Of a stretch of 64,000 nt of DNA, positions 31,405 to 39,818 are shown piece after piece (the stretch's first letter is position 1; each line of letters opens with the position of its first letter). The translations under genes and the position numbers were made by a program. Origin of the DNA: CAWBLP01 sp963789495 (GTDB taxonomy: Bacteria > Pseudomonadota > Alphaproteobacteria > Acetobacterales > Acetobacteraceae). The notes below the pieces were generated by a model that was given only the letters and a program-made list of their open reading frames with translations, was not told where the DNA came from and ran no database searches. The stretch is taken from assembly GCA_963789495.1 (NCBI GenBank), contig CAWBLP010000032.1, positions 1 through 64,000 on the forward strand, in the 5' to 3' direction.

Positions 31405-32229
31405 TCAGTATGGCGATGCTGGCGTTACCACGTCGTGGCGGGCCTGCGCCGCCGCGACGTGGTGGGCAATGCCGTAGCCTGACTTCCCGATCCGCGAGTG
31501 ATGGGGCGACGCCATCCCAGGCAAGCCGGTTCCGTATTCGTGCAGTATCGTGTCCGGCCTGGCATTCGGTCGTGTCGCAGAAGGGCGGCCGGATATCGCG
31601 TGTGTCAGCGGCGTCTCCATCGGCACGGTCGAACGCGCCCAGCCGGGGTGGCGACGGCGAACTGCCGGGCCACCCCGCATGCGACGAGCTACCTGGCAGG
31701 TTCCATCGTCTTCGCGGCGGCATGCAGATCCAGTCGCGACGGATTGGCAGTACCTGAGAAGCGCTTTCGCACGTGCCACTTCTTCCCCCGAGCCATGCGC
31801 CATGACCAGGAAACCATCGGCTTTCACCGCGGCCTCGTATTGGATCACGCTGTCCTTCGGCACCCCGATACTATAGAGCGCCGCACCGAGTGCACTCAGC
31901 CCGCCCACCACAACGGCGGTCTCGATGGCAGAGGCCGCCACGGCGGCCAGGTAACCCAGCACGACCACATGGCCCAGGACGGGAATGGTCATGAACAATC
32001 CGCCGAGGAACAAGCCCCAGAAACCGCCCCAGAATGCGCCCCGTGTCCCCCAGAATTTGATCCGGTCACCGGTGGTGTAGAACCCGACGACCTTTTCCTC
32101 GCTTTGGTAGCCTTTGCCGACGATGCTGAGCTGCTTCATGTCAAAGCCGGTCGCTGCCAGATTCTTCACTGCTGCCTCTGCGGCACGATGGTCCGTGAAT
32201 ACGGCGATGACCGTGTCAGATTTTTCCAT
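31405..32229 (-). CDS. DUF1269-type membrane stress protein with frameshifted C-terminus
   Basis: The first 157 residues look normal for the general-stress/DUF1269 group: MEKSDTVIAVFTDHRAAEAA (ferredoxin-like fold), a Gly/Trp-rich membrane turn (WGTRGAFWGGFWGLFLGG), two or more hydrophobic helices, and GVPKDSVIQYEAAVKADGF. After EEVARAKALL the frame goes into 117 residues of Arg/Pro-rich sequence that match nothing. Shifting one base near 31757 gives GTANPSRLDLHAAAKTMEPA and a stop at 31689-31691, a sensible family C-terminus. So the true gene probably was 31689-32229, and an indel has added a random tail. The function is unknown; the family is associated with stress islands. Confidence 0.65.
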   Translation of the reverse strand: MEKSDTVIAVFTDHRAAEAAVKNLAATGFDMKQLSIVGKGYQSEEKVVGFYTTGDRIKFWGTRGAFWGGFWGLFLGGLFMTIPVLGHVVVLGYLAAVAASAIETAVVVGGLSALGAALYSIGVPKDSVIQYEAAVKADGFLVMAHGSGEEVARAKALLRYCQSVATGSACRREDDGTCQVARRMRGGPAVRRRHPGWARSTVPMETPLTHAISGRPSATRPNARPDTILHEYGTGLPGMASPHHSRIGKSGYGIAHHVAAAQARHDVVTPASPY

Positions 32230-32703
32230 TTTGAACCTCTTTTAGAAATAACAACGGACAATTCCCGCCTGTGTCGATGGCTTCGGATCTGAGAAAAGGT
32301 CCGATGGCACCTCGGCCATCCGCTTTTCGCGCGGATGGGCGAGCGACGGGGACAATACGCGCGACAATCCGGCAAGGCCAGATTCGGAAACTACCTATCC
32401 CGATCCAACATTACCGTCGCATGACAAACCCATCACTTGGCGACCAATACCGTCGACGAGGTGATGCGCCACGCGCAGGCGAAGCCGGCTCGCGGTTTCT
32501 CCCGGTTATGTTGCCAAGGTTCGTTACAGGCGCACGCGTATTCGACATCAGCCGAGGACGGAGAACATTCCAACTAAGCACCAGATGCGCCGAGCTACCG
32601 GTCACATGCAAAAGATGCCCGAGAAAATACCAAGCAGTTCAGGGGTTGTCGTCGCACTCCCACAGCCAACAAGTCGACACGCGGGTGGTCCCTTCGCCAC
32701 AGG

Positions 32704-32717
32704 TTGATTCAGATCAA
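32704..32717 (+). promoter_or_regulatory. FNR/Anr/FixK-type operator
   Basis: TTGATTCAGATCAA is an exact match to the FNR/Anr/FixK consensus TTGAT-N4-ATCAA. It lies 156 bases upstream of the entericidin start at 32873, in a 640-base non-coding gap, so oxygen-responsive control of the rightward genes is plausible. The gap holds no other gene that I can support. Confidence 0.65.
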
Positions 32718-32872
32718 TGAGTCCGCACGCGATGCACGCAAAATGCGACTATTCGGCCGGCATCGCTCATCTCGGCCGGAAGGCCGCGTCGCCGCCGTTC
32801 CAGCCGAACCCTGATGTCCTCGGGGGGTGCAACAGAAACCGGGGATCTGGACACACGGAAAAGGACACCGGC

Positions 32873-33025
32873 ATGTACAAGAGGCTCATTCTTACTCTGG
32901 CCGTGCTCTCGCTTGTGGCCGTGACGCCGCTGCTGAGCGCCTGCCACACCGCAGCGGGTGCCGGAGAAGACCTCTCCGCCACCGGCAAGGCAATCGAGAA
33001 GTCCGCCAAGCATAACACCCCCTGA
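32873..33025 (+). CDS. Entericidin-like small lipoprotein
   Basis: A 50-residue lipoprotein: MYKRLILTLAVLSLVAVTPL, then the lipobox LLSAC with Cys at about 25, then HTAAGAGEDLSATGKAIEKS. The GAGEDLSATGKAIE block is the entericidin A/B signature. The mature peptide would be a lipid-anchored amphipathic helix of about 25 residues. Entericidins act as a membrane-perturbing/antidote pair or as stress lipoproteins. AAGGA sits about nine bases before the ATG. A perfect FNR box upstream suggests low-oxygen induction. An in-frame ATG at 32717 overlaps the box and is rejected. Confidence 0.85.
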   Translation: MYKRLILTLAVLSLVAVTPLLSACHTAAGAGEDLSATGKAIEKSAKHNTP

Positions 33026-33101
33026 CGACCAGCTGCGGGCCGGGCGCGGCGCTGCGGCGATCCGGCTCCGTTTGGTGTCAGTCATGACATAAAGGTGGGC
33101 C

Positions 33102-33273
33102 ATGGGCACAATCCTCATCATCGGTACTGTTGATCGTGCTGCTCGGCGGCGGCGGTAGTTACTATGGGTACAATCGCTACGGTGGGCGCGGAGTCAGCGG
33201 AGTTCTCAGTCTCCTGCTGATCATTCTCCTCGTGCTATGGCTGGTTGGCGGCGTCCATTTCAGTCGCCTCTGA
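33102..33273 (+). pseudogene. DUF3309-like small membrane protein with a frameshift near its start
   Basis: ATG at 33102 reads MGTILIIG and then runs into a stop. One base later the frame gives VLLIVLLGGGGSYYGYNRYG and VLSLLLIILLVLWLVGGV, ending HFSRL. The pattern of a short N-terminal helix, GGGGxYYGY and a second helix ending LWLLGG is that of DUF3309 proteins of about 55 residues. A single extra G near 33123 separates the two frames. A downstream alternative start could rescue most of the protein. It lies 76 bases after the entericidin gene. Confidence 0.6.
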
Positions 33274-33441
33274 TGCCGCGAGCCAGTCGGCGGATGTGGG
33301 CTGCTTGCCAGCAACTGCCGAGTCTTGGCGCACTGCCTGCGGGCTTCTGGCGCGCACCCGACGTTGCGGCAGCCAGGCTCCCTGTCCCGGCGCCGGCGCG
33401 TCACACCGGAGAGATCGATACGGCGCGAGAATTGGGACAAG

Positions 33442-33642
33442 GGGATCGCAGCGCAAATAAGCCGAATCGTAGGTGCCGTCCTACTCGCAGTCGGGGTGGT
33501 TCTCCTTGAATTTGCATATCGTGTCTCGAGCACTCCACTGGAGCAGATCTCCGACACCTTGATGGGCCACTACAGCAACCAGACGACGTGGACTCGTCTG
33601 ATTGGAAGCGGTCCGCTTTTCCTTGGTCGCAGGCGCAACTGA
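33442..33642 (+). CDS. DUF3185-like small membrane protein, partial
   Basis: The recognisable part is ISRIVGAVLLAVGVVLLEFA, then SSTPLEQISDTLMGHYSNQT and TWTRLIG, resembling DUF3185 proteins of about 65 residues. These have a first helix, a Ser-rich loop and a second helix. Here the second helix is missing: the frame ends LFLGRRRN, and a shifted frame does not fully restore it. No ATG lies at the expected position, since the nearest in-frame ATG (33325) would add a low-complexity leader. It is probably a decayed copy next to the DUF3309-like gene. Confidence 0.45.
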   Translation, partial: GIAAQISRIVGAVLLAVGVVLLEFAYRVSSTPLEQISDTLMGHYSNQTTWTRLIGSGPLFLGRRRN

Positions 33643-33876
33643 ATCCGAGACTGGACGATCAACGACCCCACGGGTCGCTTACACAGAAGATCGGACACTC
33701 CTGCGGCCGCCAGCCAACCCACTTCGACGCGCCACCGATCCTGAACGACGGTACGACCCGCAGCCGCGGCACACCGGGCACAGCGCCTTCGGTTCCTCCA
33801 GTAAACACCTTCGCCACCCGGCCCCATTGCGTTCTTGACACTTGTCATCGCTGCGGCGCGTCATAGAGTGACGCGC

Positions 33877-34851
33877 ATGCGCTCCGTTCGCCTCCTTCTG
33901 CTGAGTGTCCTGGCCTTCGCCCCACGCGAGGCGATGGCCGAACGCGCAGCGGAACTGCACGCGGATTATAACACCTATGCGGCCGGCCTCGACGTGGCTC
34001 ATGTCCAGGCAGCCTTTGCACTTGGCGCCTCGGCCTATGAGATGCGGCTGGCCTATCGCACCACCGGACTGGCCGGCCTGTTCTATCACGGCCACCAGTA
34101 CAACACGGTGCAGGGCACTTGGCAGGCCGGGCGGCCGGCACCGCGCGAGTTCTACGGGGTCGGCGAGTGGCGCGGGATGAACCGGGTCACGGTGATCGAC
34201 TACCTGCACGGCCAGCCGACGATCCGCGACTTGCTGCCGCCCAACACGCAGGAGCGCGAGCCGGTGCCGCCCGAACTGCAAACCAACTCGATGGATACGC
34301 TGAGCGCCCTGGCGCTGCTGATGCGCCGGGTGGAGGAGACCGGGCGCTGCGAGGCGGATGTCCACACTTATGACGGGCGTCGCGCCACCGAAATCGAGGC
34401 GCATAGCATCCGCGAGGAGATGCTACCGCACACCGCCCGCTCGAGCTTCAGCGGCGTGGCGCTGCGCTGTGACTTCCAGGGCCGGATGCTCGCCGGGTTC
34501 AGGTTCGGCGACGAGGATCCGGCGGATCGCAAGCCGCTGCACGGGTCCGCCTGGTTTGCCGCGGCCCTGACGGGTGAACCGCCGCTGCCGGTGCGCATGC
34601 AGTTCGAGACCCGCTGGTTCGGTGATGCGATCATGTATCTCACCGGGGCCGCCCCAGGGGCCGCCCCAGGGGCCGGGCCAGCAGCCGCGCCAGGGGCCAC
34701 ACCAGCAGCCGCGCCGCCGAAGGGGGGCCCGGGCCACGCGCTGACCCGGCCGGTCCACACAGGCGTAGGTGAGCCTGATGCTCGGTATCAGTGCCCGCGG
34801 TGGGGATGCCCCTCCTGCACCGCCAGGAAGCGGCGTGCCAGCGCGCCATAG
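33877..34851 (+). CDS. DUF3108-type secreted protein with a Pro/Ala-rich C-terminal repeat
   Basis: A 324-residue protein with a signal peptide (MRSVRLLLLSVLAFAPREAM, cleavage after AMA). A beta-rich region of about 230 residues follows (ELHADYNTYAAGLDVAHVQA, YGVGEWRGMNRVTVIDYLHG, CDFQGRMLAGFRFG) that resembles DUF3108 outer-membrane-associated proteins. It is followed by a repetitive linker (PGAAPGAGPAAAPGATPAAA). The last 21 codons overlap the convergent ClC gene and read CPRWGCPSCTARKRRASAP, which looks accidental. The start at 33877 places the signal peptide at the N-terminus; 33835 would add 14 residues. The function is unknown; the protein is exported to the periplasm. Confidence 0.65.
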   Translation: MRSVRLLLLSVLAFAPREAMAERAAELHADYNTYAAGLDVAHVQAAFALGASAYEMRLAYRTTGLAGLFYHGHQYNTVQGTWQAGRPAPREFYGVGEWRGMNRVTVIDYLHGQPTIRDLLPPNTQEREPVPPELQTNSMDTLSALALLMRRVEETGRCEADVHTYDGRRATEIEAHSIREEMLPHTARSSFSGVALRCDFQGRMLAGFRFGDEDPADRKPLHGSAWFAAALTGEPPLPVRMQFETRWFGDAIMYLTGAAPGAAPGAGPAAAPGATPAAAPPKGGPGHALTRPVHTGVGEPDARYQCPRWGCPSCTARKRRASAP

Positions 34852-36140
34852 AGCGGCCGGCGGCACACCAGCCGCGACACCGCGAAGGCCAGGAAGGCGG
34901 TCGCCAGCAGCGGCACGGTCAGCCGCTGATTGTCGGTCATTTCCATCACGATGATGGTCGCGGTGATCGGTGCCTGCACCACGCCGGAGAAGTACGCGAC
35001 CATGCCCAGCAGCACCACCGCGCCCGCCGGAGCGGACGGCATCAGATGCGCCAGCCACTCGCCCATGCCGGCGCCAACCGACAGCGAGGGTGCGAACAGC
35101 CCGCCGGGGATGCCGCTGATGTAGGACACCACGGTGGCGGCGAATTTCAGCAGCACGTAGGAGCCGGGCAGGTGGGTGGTCGCCTCCACCATGCCGCGCG
35201 CCTGCTCGTAGCCGGTGCCGTAGGTCTGCCCGTCGGAGGCGACGCCGAACACTGCCAGCGCCAGGCCGCACAGCGCGGCGAACACCACCGGATGGCGCAT
35301 CAGCAGCTTGCCAAGCCGGCCTGGCAGCCCCTGGGCGGCGCGAACCAACGCGGCGCTGAACAACCCGCCGGCCAGTCCGCCCGCGATGCTGCACATCACC
35401 ACCGCGATCCAGCCGCGGCCGAAATCCAGCTCCGCCGAGGTGGTGCCGAAATACGTGTAGTTCCCCATCAGCGCGAGCGTGGTGATGCCGGCGACGATCA
35501 CCGCGGTCAGCACGGTGCCGGAGGTGCGGGATTCGAAGGAGTGGCTGAGTTCCTCGATCGCGAACACCACGCCGGCCAGCGGCGTGTTGAACGCGGCGGC
35601 GACGCCGGCGGCGCCCCCGGCCAGTACCAGCGCGCGCTCCAGCTCCAGCCGCGGCAATCGCACCATGCGGCCGAGCGAATGCATGATCGCGGCGCCGACC
35701 TGCACGGTGGGTCCCTCGCGGCCGATCGAGGCGCCGCAACACAGGCCCAGCAGGGTGAGCGCCACCTTGCCGAACACGATGCGGGGCGACAGCACGCGGG
35801 CGATCGCGTCGCGGTCGGTCATGTGCTGGGCTGCGATCACCTGGGGAATGCCGCTGCCCTGGGCGCCGGGAAAGACGTGGCGGGTCAGTAGCAGCGAGAC
35901 CACCAGGCCGGCCGGGCAGATCAGGAACGCGATCCACGGTCTCGGTGCCTGCACCCGCACGAACAGGTCGGACGCTTCATTGGCCAGCCAGGCAAAGCCG
36001 ATGGCGACGGCCGCCACCAGGACGGCGCCCGCCCAGAACACCAGACGGCGCATCCATTGCCGTGGCGAGACCAGCGGCAGTCGGATCAGGCGGCGGACTT
36101 TAGGGCGGAGGGCGTGGGGGAGGGGTCCGAAAGCCGGCAT
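34788..36140 (-). CDS. ClC-type chloride channel / H+-Cl- antiporter
   Basis: A 450-residue membrane protein with the three ClC selectivity motifs: GSGIPQ near 107, GREGPTVQVG near 144 (with the gating Glu) and GGLFAPSLSVGAG near 350. About ten to twelve hydrophobic segments are seen and there is no CBS domain. The external gating Glu is kept, which fits exchange or gated transport of chloride. The start at 36140 (MPAFGPLP) is preferred. It overlaps the end of the upstream glycosyltransferase gene by 41 bases, so the two are translationally linked. The 3' end overlaps the convergent DUF3108 gene. Confidence 0.92.
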   Translation of the reverse strand: MPAFGPLPHALRPKVRRLIRLPLVSPRQWMRRLVFWAGAVLVAAVAIGFAWLANEASDLFVRVQAPRPWIAFLICPAGLVVSLLLTRHVFPGAQGSGIPQVIAAQHMTDRDAIARVLSPRIVFGKVALTLLGLCCGASIGREGPTVQVGAAIMHSLGRMVRLPRLELERALVLAGGAAGVAAAFNTPLAGVVFAIEELSHSFESRTSGTVLTAVIVAGITTLALMGNYTYFGTTSAELDFGRGWIAVVMCSIAGGLAGGLFSAALVRAAQGLPGRLGKLLMRHPVVFAALCGLALAVFGVASDGQTYGTGYEQARGMVEATTHLPGSYVLLKFAATVVSYISGIPGGLFAPSLSVGAGMGEWLAHLMPSAPAGAVVLLGMVAYFSGVVQAPITATIIVMEMTDNQRLTVPLLATAFLAFAVSRLVCRRPLYGALARRFLAVQEGHPHRGH

Positions 36141-36711
36141 GGGGGCGCAACCTACGCCAATCCGCCGCCGTGTCCACGTCATGCAGGGTACGAAGCCGGG
36201 CAATGCGGCGGCCGCCGAAGTTGGGCAGCGTGTCGGCCAGTGCATGTTCCGACGACCAGCGCACGCCGGCGAACGGGCGGGCGGGGCGGCCCGGTCCGAG
36301 TCCGACCAGCCAATACCCACCATCCGCGGCCGGCCCGAACACCGCATCGTTGCGGCCCAGCGCCCGGAAGCCTGCCGCGATGTCCGCTGCTGTTGCGTCC
36401 GGAATGTCGCTGCCGATGATGATCACTCGGGCGCGCGGGAACCGGCTTGCCGCGCGGTGCATGCGCTGGCCGATATCGCCGCCGCCCTGCGGGATCACCG
36501 GCACGCGCAGCGGCAGCCGCACTGTTGCGCGGTCCGGGGTGATGGCGAGCACGGTGCGAAACCGTCGATCGGCGAGCAGCGCGAGCAGCAGGCGGACCAG
36601 CGTGGCAAGGTGGAAGCGCAGCGCGGCGCGTTGACCGAGGCCAGCCGCCAGCCGGCGTTTGACGGTGCCCAGCCGGGGCGCGCGGGCGAACACCAGGACG
36701 GTGTCCTTCAC
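36100..36711 (-). CDS. TIGR04282-family glycosyltransferase (DUF2064)
   Basis: A 203-residue nucleotide-sugar transferase-like protein. It has FARAPRLGTVKRRLAAGLG at the start (the KTRLA-type nucleotide-binding loop), GGGDIGQRMHRA near 75, VIIIGSDIPDATAADIAAGF near 96 (metal-binding DxP/DxD region) and DAVFGPAADGGYWLVGLG near 125. This family (DUF2064) is usually annotated as rSAM/selenodomain- or arsenosugar-associated transferase 1. It is adjacent to its usual partner, the TIGR04283 type at 36759, and upstream of the ClC gene in one block. The sugar and acceptor are not known. Confidence 0.88.
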   Translation of the reverse strand: MKDTVLVFARAPRLGTVKRRLAAGLGQRAALRFHLATLVRLLLALLADRRFRTVLAITPDRATVRLPLRVPVIPQGGGDIGQRMHRAASRFPRARVIIIGSDIPDATAADIAAGFRALGRNDAVFGPAADGGYWLVGLGPGRPARPFAGVRWSSEHALADTLPNFGGRRIARLRTLHDVDTAADWRRLRPHAGFRTPPPRPPP

Positions 36712-36758
36712 GGGACGGGGTCGTTCACAAGGGGATGGGATTCAAAGGACGGCTTCCT

Positions 36759-37433
36759 TCATCGATACAACCGCATGATATGCCGCCCCGGAACGCCGGC
36801 GAACCACAGGCCCAGGCAGAGCAGGTTGCGCGCCGACCGCCGCCACCAACCATCACGCTGCCAGCGTGCGGCGGAGGTCAGTGCGTCGGCGTCCAACGCG
36901 GTCAGCCGTCTGCGGCCGAGGCGGCGGATCAGGTCCACGTCCTCCATCAGCGGGATTGGCCGGACGCCACCGACCTGCGTTAGCAGATGGCGATGGATCA
37001 GCAGCCCCTGGTCGCCATAGGGCAGCGCCAGCACGCGGCAGCGCCAGGCCACCACACGTTCGAGCCGGCGCGCCCTTGGGTCGTCGCTGTCGAGCGCGAA
37101 GCGGAAATAGCCGGCGCGGTCCGGAGCGGTGCGCATATGGTCGCTTGTCGCGGCGGTCCAGCCGGGTTGCAGCCTGGTATCCGCATGCAGCAGCAGCAGC
37201 CATTCCTGCCGCGCTGCGGCTACCCCTGCCGCAAGCTGGCTGCCGCGGCCGCGGGCGGTGGTGACAACGCGACAACCCAGACGGCGCGCGATGGCGGGCG
37301 TCTCGTCAGTGCTGCCGCCATCGACCAGGACGATGTCGGTCACCGCACCGAGCGCCTGGAGAGTGGCGGACAAGGTGGCGGAGGCGTTGAGGGTGGGGAT
37401 GACCACGCTGAGCGGCAAAGGCGGTGGGATCAT
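36759..37433 (-). CDS. TIGR04283-family glycosyltransferase (GT2-like)
   Basis: A 224-residue GT2-fold enzyme. PLSVVIPTLNASATLSATLQ opens the protein, followed by DIVLVDGGSTDET near 32, GRGSQLAAGVAAARQEWLLLLHADT near 60 (HADT is the DxD-like metal site) and LPYGDQGLLIHRHLLTQVGG near 145. It lacks membrane segments. Enzymes of this type occur next to TIGR04282 proteins, as here, 47 bases upstream on the same strand. The start at 37433 (MIPPPLPLSVV) removes a low-complexity leader of 37 residues. The pathway product is unknown. Confidence 0.88.
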   Translation of the reverse strand: MIPPPLPLSVVIPTLNASATLSATLQALGAVTDIVLVDGGSTDETPAIARRLGCRVVTTARGRGSQLAAGVAAARQEWLLLLHADTRLQPGWTAATSDHMRTAPDRAGYFRFALDSDDPRARRLERVVAWRCRVLALPYGDQGLLIHRHLLTQVGGVRPIPLMEDVDLIRRLGRRRLTALDADALTSAARWQRDGWWRRSARNLLCLGLWFAGVPGRHIMRLYR

Positions 37434-37784
37434 TGTCCGGACCAGGAAAGCGGCCGGAGCACGACCGTTCTGCCGCGCCGGAGAGGACGCGGTGCTCGCG
37501 GCGGGCCGTTTGCTTTCACGGCTCTTTCCTTCCCGCCGGTCCAAGCTTGCTCCCCTTCGCGGTCCAGGCTCGCAAGGGGAGGGGACGGATTGCTGTCTCG
37601 GGAGCAGACTGGGCGGCCGCCCGAAGGGAAGGAGCTCCGCTGCGCCCTCCGCAAAGCAAGGGAGAGCATGCCGGCCCAGCGGCCGGTTCGTCCTGAGCCC
37701 GACCCGGGCGCAAAGTTCCTTTTCTGTTCTTGACGGAGCATGGTGTGTCTGTCAGTGTTCTCTGGAACGGACAGGGAACGCAAG
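37434..37784. other. Intergenic region between divergent genes
   Basis: 350 bases between the TIGR04283 gene and the radical SAM gene. Open frames across it are Arg/Pro/Ser-rich and unconvincing. It contains GC-rich segments with partial inverted symmetry (TCCCCTTCGCGG and CGCAAGGGGAGGG around 37550-37578) that could form a hairpin, resembling a dispersed intergenic repeat. It must hold two divergent promoters. Confidence 0.4.
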
Positions 37785-38981
37785 ATGCGCGAACATCCGG
37801 ATACCGACTCGGACATGGATGCGCGGGACATGGATGCTGTGGCCGCCCTGGAACGGGCAGGCCAGGCAGACCCGCAGGAGGCCGCAATCATGCCGTCGCT
37901 TGTCCGGCATGGCCGTGGTGCGACGACCAATCCCGGGGTCCGGTTCGACTCCAGCAGCAGCAGCCCGTTCGATGACGGCTGGGACACGCTGACCGGCGAA
38001 TTCGCCGAGCTGCCGAAGCTCGCCACCACGCTCACACGCGACTCCACACGCTCCGCGATCAGTTGGAACAGCTCGCCCGATCTCGGCTTCGATCGCGCGG
38101 TGAATCCGTATCGTGGCTGCGAGCACGGCTGCATCTACTGCTATGCCCGTCCGACCCATGCCTATCTCGGCTATTCGCCCGGGCTCGATTTCGAAACGCG
38201 GCTGATCTTCAAGCCGGAAGTGGCGGAGCTGCTCGACAAGGAGCTGCGCAAGCCCGGCTATGTCCCGCGCAGTCTGGCGCTCGGCTCCAACACAGACCCG
38301 TACCAGCCGGTGGAACGCACCCTGAAGCTGACCCGCGCCGTGCTGCAGGTGCTGGACCGGTTCAACCACCCGGTCAGCATCGTCACCAAATCGGCCGGCG
38401 TGCTGCGCGACCTGGACATCCTGGCGCCGATGGCGAAGCGCAACCTGGCGCGGGTCTATCTGTCGATCACCACGCTCGACCCAGCCCTGGCGCGGGTGAT
38501 GGAACCGCGTGCCGCGACCCCGAGCCGGCGGCTGCACGCGGTCAGTGAACTGACCCGTGCCGGCGTGCCGGTGGGGGTGATGGCGGCGCCGATGATCCCG
38601 GGGCTCAACGACGCGGAGCTGGAGAAGATCCTGGAAGCGTCGGCGCGGGCCGGGGCGCGCCATGCCGGCTATATCCTGCTGCGCCTGCCGCATGAGCTGC
38701 GGCAGATGTTCGAGGACTGGCTGAGCACACATTTTCCCGCCCGCGCCAAGCACGTGCTGAGCCTGATCCGGGAAACCCGAGCCGGCGGGCTGAGCGATGC
38801 GCGGTTCCACCATCGCTTCGCCGGCCAGGGTGTCTATGCCGATCTGCTGCTGCGCCGTTTCTCCCGCGCGGCGCGCCAATGGGGGCTGGACGAGGCGCGC
38901 GAGGGACTCGACTGCACCCGTTTCGCGGTTCCGGATGACGGCACTGGGAAGGCCGAACCGGCGCAGATGTCGCTGTTCTGA
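37785..38981 (+). CDS. PA0069-family radical SAM protein
   Basis: A 398-residue protein (from ATG 37785) with the radical-SAM cysteine motif in YRGCEHGCIYCYARPTHAYL, where CxxxCxxC binds a [4Fe-4S] cluster, near residue 112. The FDRAVNPYRGC lead-in and LALGSNTDPYQPVE follow, both typical of the SplB-like PA0069 group. The remainder forms a TIM-barrel (VSIVTKSAGVLRDLDIL, VGVMAAPMIPGLND). No extra cluster domain is seen. The reaction is unknown. The N-terminal 60 residues are acidic and variable, and ATG at 37740 is an alternative start. The gene stands alone between divergent and convergent neighbours. Confidence 0.9.
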   Translation: MREHPDTDSDMDARDMDAVAALERAGQADPQEAAIMPSLVRHGRGATTNPGVRFDSSSSSPFDDGWDTLTGEFAELPKLATTLTRDSTRSAISWNSSPDLGFDRAVNPYRGCEHGCIYCYARPTHAYLGYSPGLDFETRLIFKPEVAELLDKELRKPGYVPRSLALGSNTDPYQPVERTLKLTRAVLQVLDRFNHPVSIVTKSAGVLRDLDILAPMAKRNLARVYLSITTLDPALARVMEPRAATPSRRLHAVSELTRAGVPVGVMAAPMIPGLNDAELEKILEASARAGARHAGYILLRLPHELRQMFEDWLSTHFPARAKHVLSLIRETRAGGLSDARFHHRFAGQGVYADLLLRRFSRAARQWGLDEAREGLDCTRFAVPDDGTGKAEPAQMSLF

Positions 38982-39056
38982 GGCGACGCGGCAGCGCCGC
39001 CAGCACGCGCGTTGTGCGGATGACGATCGGTGCGGCTGGCCGGCGAGCGGCAAGAA

Positions 39057-39818
39057 TCAGTCGCGGTCGAGCCCGCCACTGACATTAAGTCGTTCCGCCG
39101 TGATGTAATCTGGCGCATCCAACGCCAGCCAGATGACGGCACCGGCCACAGTGTCGCAATCCGTCCGCTGACCGATGGGGATGCGCCGCGTGCGTTCTTC
39201 AAGGAACACCTCGACATCGTTGCGGCCCTCGATGGCGGCCAGTTGCTGCTCGGTGATGCGCTGCATCGGCGTGTCCATCATGCCAGGCGCCACGCTGTTC
39301 ACCCGCACGCCGAAAGGCGCCAGCGCCATTGCCGCCGCCCGTGTCACCGCATCGACCCCGGCCTTGCTCGCCGCATAGGCGGTGTAGTTCGGCAGGGCCA
39401 TGCGTGAGGCCGGCGAGGTGACATTGACGATCCGGCCCCGGCCGCGGTCGCGCATATGGCGGCCCGCGGCGGCGCAGACCAGCGCCAGCGCCTTCAGGTT
39501 GAGGTCCAGCGTGCGGTCCCAGGTCGCTTCGGTCATCGCCAGGAACGCTTCCCCGGCGCCGTAGCCCGCATTGTTGACCACGATGTCGAGACAGCCGAGG
39601 GCGGCGATGCTGCGCTGGACCGCGGCCTCCGCCCCGCCCGGCGCGGTCAGGTCCTGCACCAGAGCGAGCATCTCGCCGCATTCATGCGCGGTGCGGGCGG
39701 CGGCGGCGTCATCGATGTCGACGCAGGCGACTTCGCAACCGCGCCGCGCCAGGCCGATCGCGGTCGCGCGGCCTAGCCCGCTGCCGGCGCCGGTGACCAT
39801 GGCGCAGAGCGCGGTCAT
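39057..39818 (-). CDS. Short-chain dehydrogenase/reductase (SDR)
   Basis: A 253-residue classical SDR with the cofactor motif VTGAGSGLGRATAIGLARRG near 9, an acidic residue after strand 2 (ACVDIDD, favouring NAD), NNAGYGAG near 90, the catalytic Ser in VTSPASRM near 140, and YTAYAASKAG near 152 (Tyr and Lys). It ends in the usual substrate loop and NVSGGLDRD. The start at 39818 overlaps the amidohydrolase stop by four bases (ATGA), so the two are translationally coupled. The substrate is unknown; the pair suggests a catabolic pathway for an aromatic or cyclic compound. Confidence 0.92.
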   Translation of the reverse strand: MTALCAMVTGAGSGLGRATAIGLARRGCEVACVDIDDAAAARTAHECGEMLALVQDLTAPGGAEAAVQRSIAALGCLDIVVNNAGYGAGEAFLAMTEATWDRTLDLNLKALALVCAAAGRHMRDRGRGRIVNVTSPASRMALPNYTAYAASKAGVDAVTRAAAMALAPFGVRVNSVAPGMMDTPMQRITEQQLAAIEGRNDVEVFLEERTRRIPIGQRTDCDTVAGAVIWLALDAPDYITAERLNVSGGLDRD

